Assembly: GCA_027624675.1 (NCBI GenBank)
Contig: JAQBTZ010000046.1
Location: forward strand, 1-5,412
Length of the DNA stretch: 5,412 nt
Direction: 5' to 3'
Origin: a bacterium
GTDB lineage: Bacteria > Patescibacteriota > WWE3 > 2-01-FULL-39-13 > JAQBTZ01
Part shown: positions 5,235-5,412 of the stretch, piece by piece
Position numbering within the stretch: position 1 is the first letter of the stretch
Layout: the number at the start of each line of letters is the position of its first letter
Notes under the pieces: generated by a model
What the model was told of the DNA's origin: nothing
Seen by the model: only the letters and a program-made list of their open reading frames with translations
Databases searched by the model: none
Translations under genes and position numbers: made by a program

Positions 5235-5412
5235 GCTTTTTTCTCCTTTTGGGCCTTTTCGGGCAATTTTATAACTAAATATCTAACAACATTATCTATT
5301 ATTTTAATGTCGCCTACAAGTTCATTTAATTTAAGTGGATCAACGGAAAAATTAGATAAGAAATAAAAACCATCAGTCATTTTACCAATCTTATATGCAA
5401 ACTTTCGTTTGC
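5231..5412 (-). CDS. rpsF: 30S ribosomal protein bS6, C-terminal 59 residues (runs off right edge)
   Basis: Reading leftward from the window edge, an open frame encodes KRKFAYKIGKMTDGFYFLSN and continues to VVRYLVIKLPEKAQKEKKA before TGA at 5233-5231. This is the second half of bS6: the (R/K)-K-x-AY-I-K---G-Y segment is the family hallmark, and the strand-helix-strand ending in NVVRYLVIKL matches its last beta strand, followed by a short basic tail. bS6 pairs with bS18 on the 30S platform, and bS18 is encoded two genes downstream. The TGA shares four bases with the ssb ATG, and the ssb Shine-Dalgarno (5243-5250) lies inside this reading frame, so ssb translation is probably coupled. The N-terminal half and promoter lie outside the window. 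Confidence 0.93.
   Translation of the reverse strand, partial: KRKFAYKIGKMTDGFYFLSNFSVDPLKLNELVGDIKIIDNVVRYLVIKLPEKAQKEKKA
5243..5250 (-). promoter_or_regulatory. Shine-Dalgarno of ssb inside the rpsF coding end
   Basis: AAAAGGAG on the minus strand lies eight bases before the ssb ATG at 5234 and within the last codons of rpsF. It shows that the organism uses canonical Shine-Dalgarno initiation, which makes the lack of one before rpsR, the two unknown genes and the peptidase informative. Confidence 0.75.

Noticed and set aside
5251..5264. Small GCC/GGC hairpin before the ssb ribosome binding site
   Set aside because: Only three to four pairs with a 6-base loop inside the rpsF coding end; too weak to call regulatory.
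1..5412. tRNA genes, CRISPR arrays, transposase genes, replication origin
   Set aside because: No cloverleaf-like sequence, no regularly spaced repeats, no transposase frame and no DnaA-box cluster was seen on either strand.

Overview
The window is AT-rich and tightly packed. It looks like a small, streamlined bacterial genome, most likely Candidate Phyla Radiation/Patescibacteria (Microgenomates-like). This placement is inferred from the short intergenic gaps, many Lys/Asn/Ile codons, a short release factor 1, an rpsF-ssb-rpsR cluster with no rplI behind it, and two proteins of a little-known type. TGA ends two genes (rpsF and the 271-residue gene), TAG ends rpsR and TAA the others, so TGA is a stop here and the Gly-recoding Gracilibacteria/Absconditabacteria are unlikely.

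Left edge (1-364): the start of an unrecognised leftward gene (1-189) with a good Shine-Dalgarno, then a divergent gap of 175 bases. The gap holds an 8-bp inverted repeat (208-231), an extended -10 promoter facing right (247-255), and a 52-bp palindromic element (304-355) made of two inverted copies of a 22-bp hairpin unit. Its last arm supplies the Shine-Dalgarno-like GAGGA of prfA. The rightward gene prfA (365-1312, release factor 1) is followed by a 29-base convergent gap with no clear terminator.

All the rest runs leftward. In transcription order it is rpsF (3' end only, 5231-5412), ssb, rpsR, a 271-residue unknown, a 323-residue unknown, and a membrane-anchored S41 C-terminal processing peptidase. 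rpsF/ssb and the two unknowns are each joined by a 4-base ATGA overlap, which suggests translational coupling. A promoter-like -35/-10 pair lies just after rpsR with the -10 exactly six bases before the ATG of the 271-residue gene, which would make a leaderless mRNA. A perfect TATAAT overlaps the stop of the 323-residue gene eight bases before the peptidase ATG. The strand may therefore be read as a ribosomal/ssb unit, then a two-gene unit, with extra initiation at the peptidase.

Functionally the window holds translation (bS6, bS18, RF1), single-stranded DNA protection (SSB), envelope proteolysis (S41 peptidase) and an unassigned protein pair. From memory, the pair resembles the C-terminal part of GlmL/MutL-like proteins and a conserved partner protein seen in Chloroflexota. 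The best candidates for new biology are that pair, the REPIN-like element feeding the prfA start region, and the leaderless promoter architecture.
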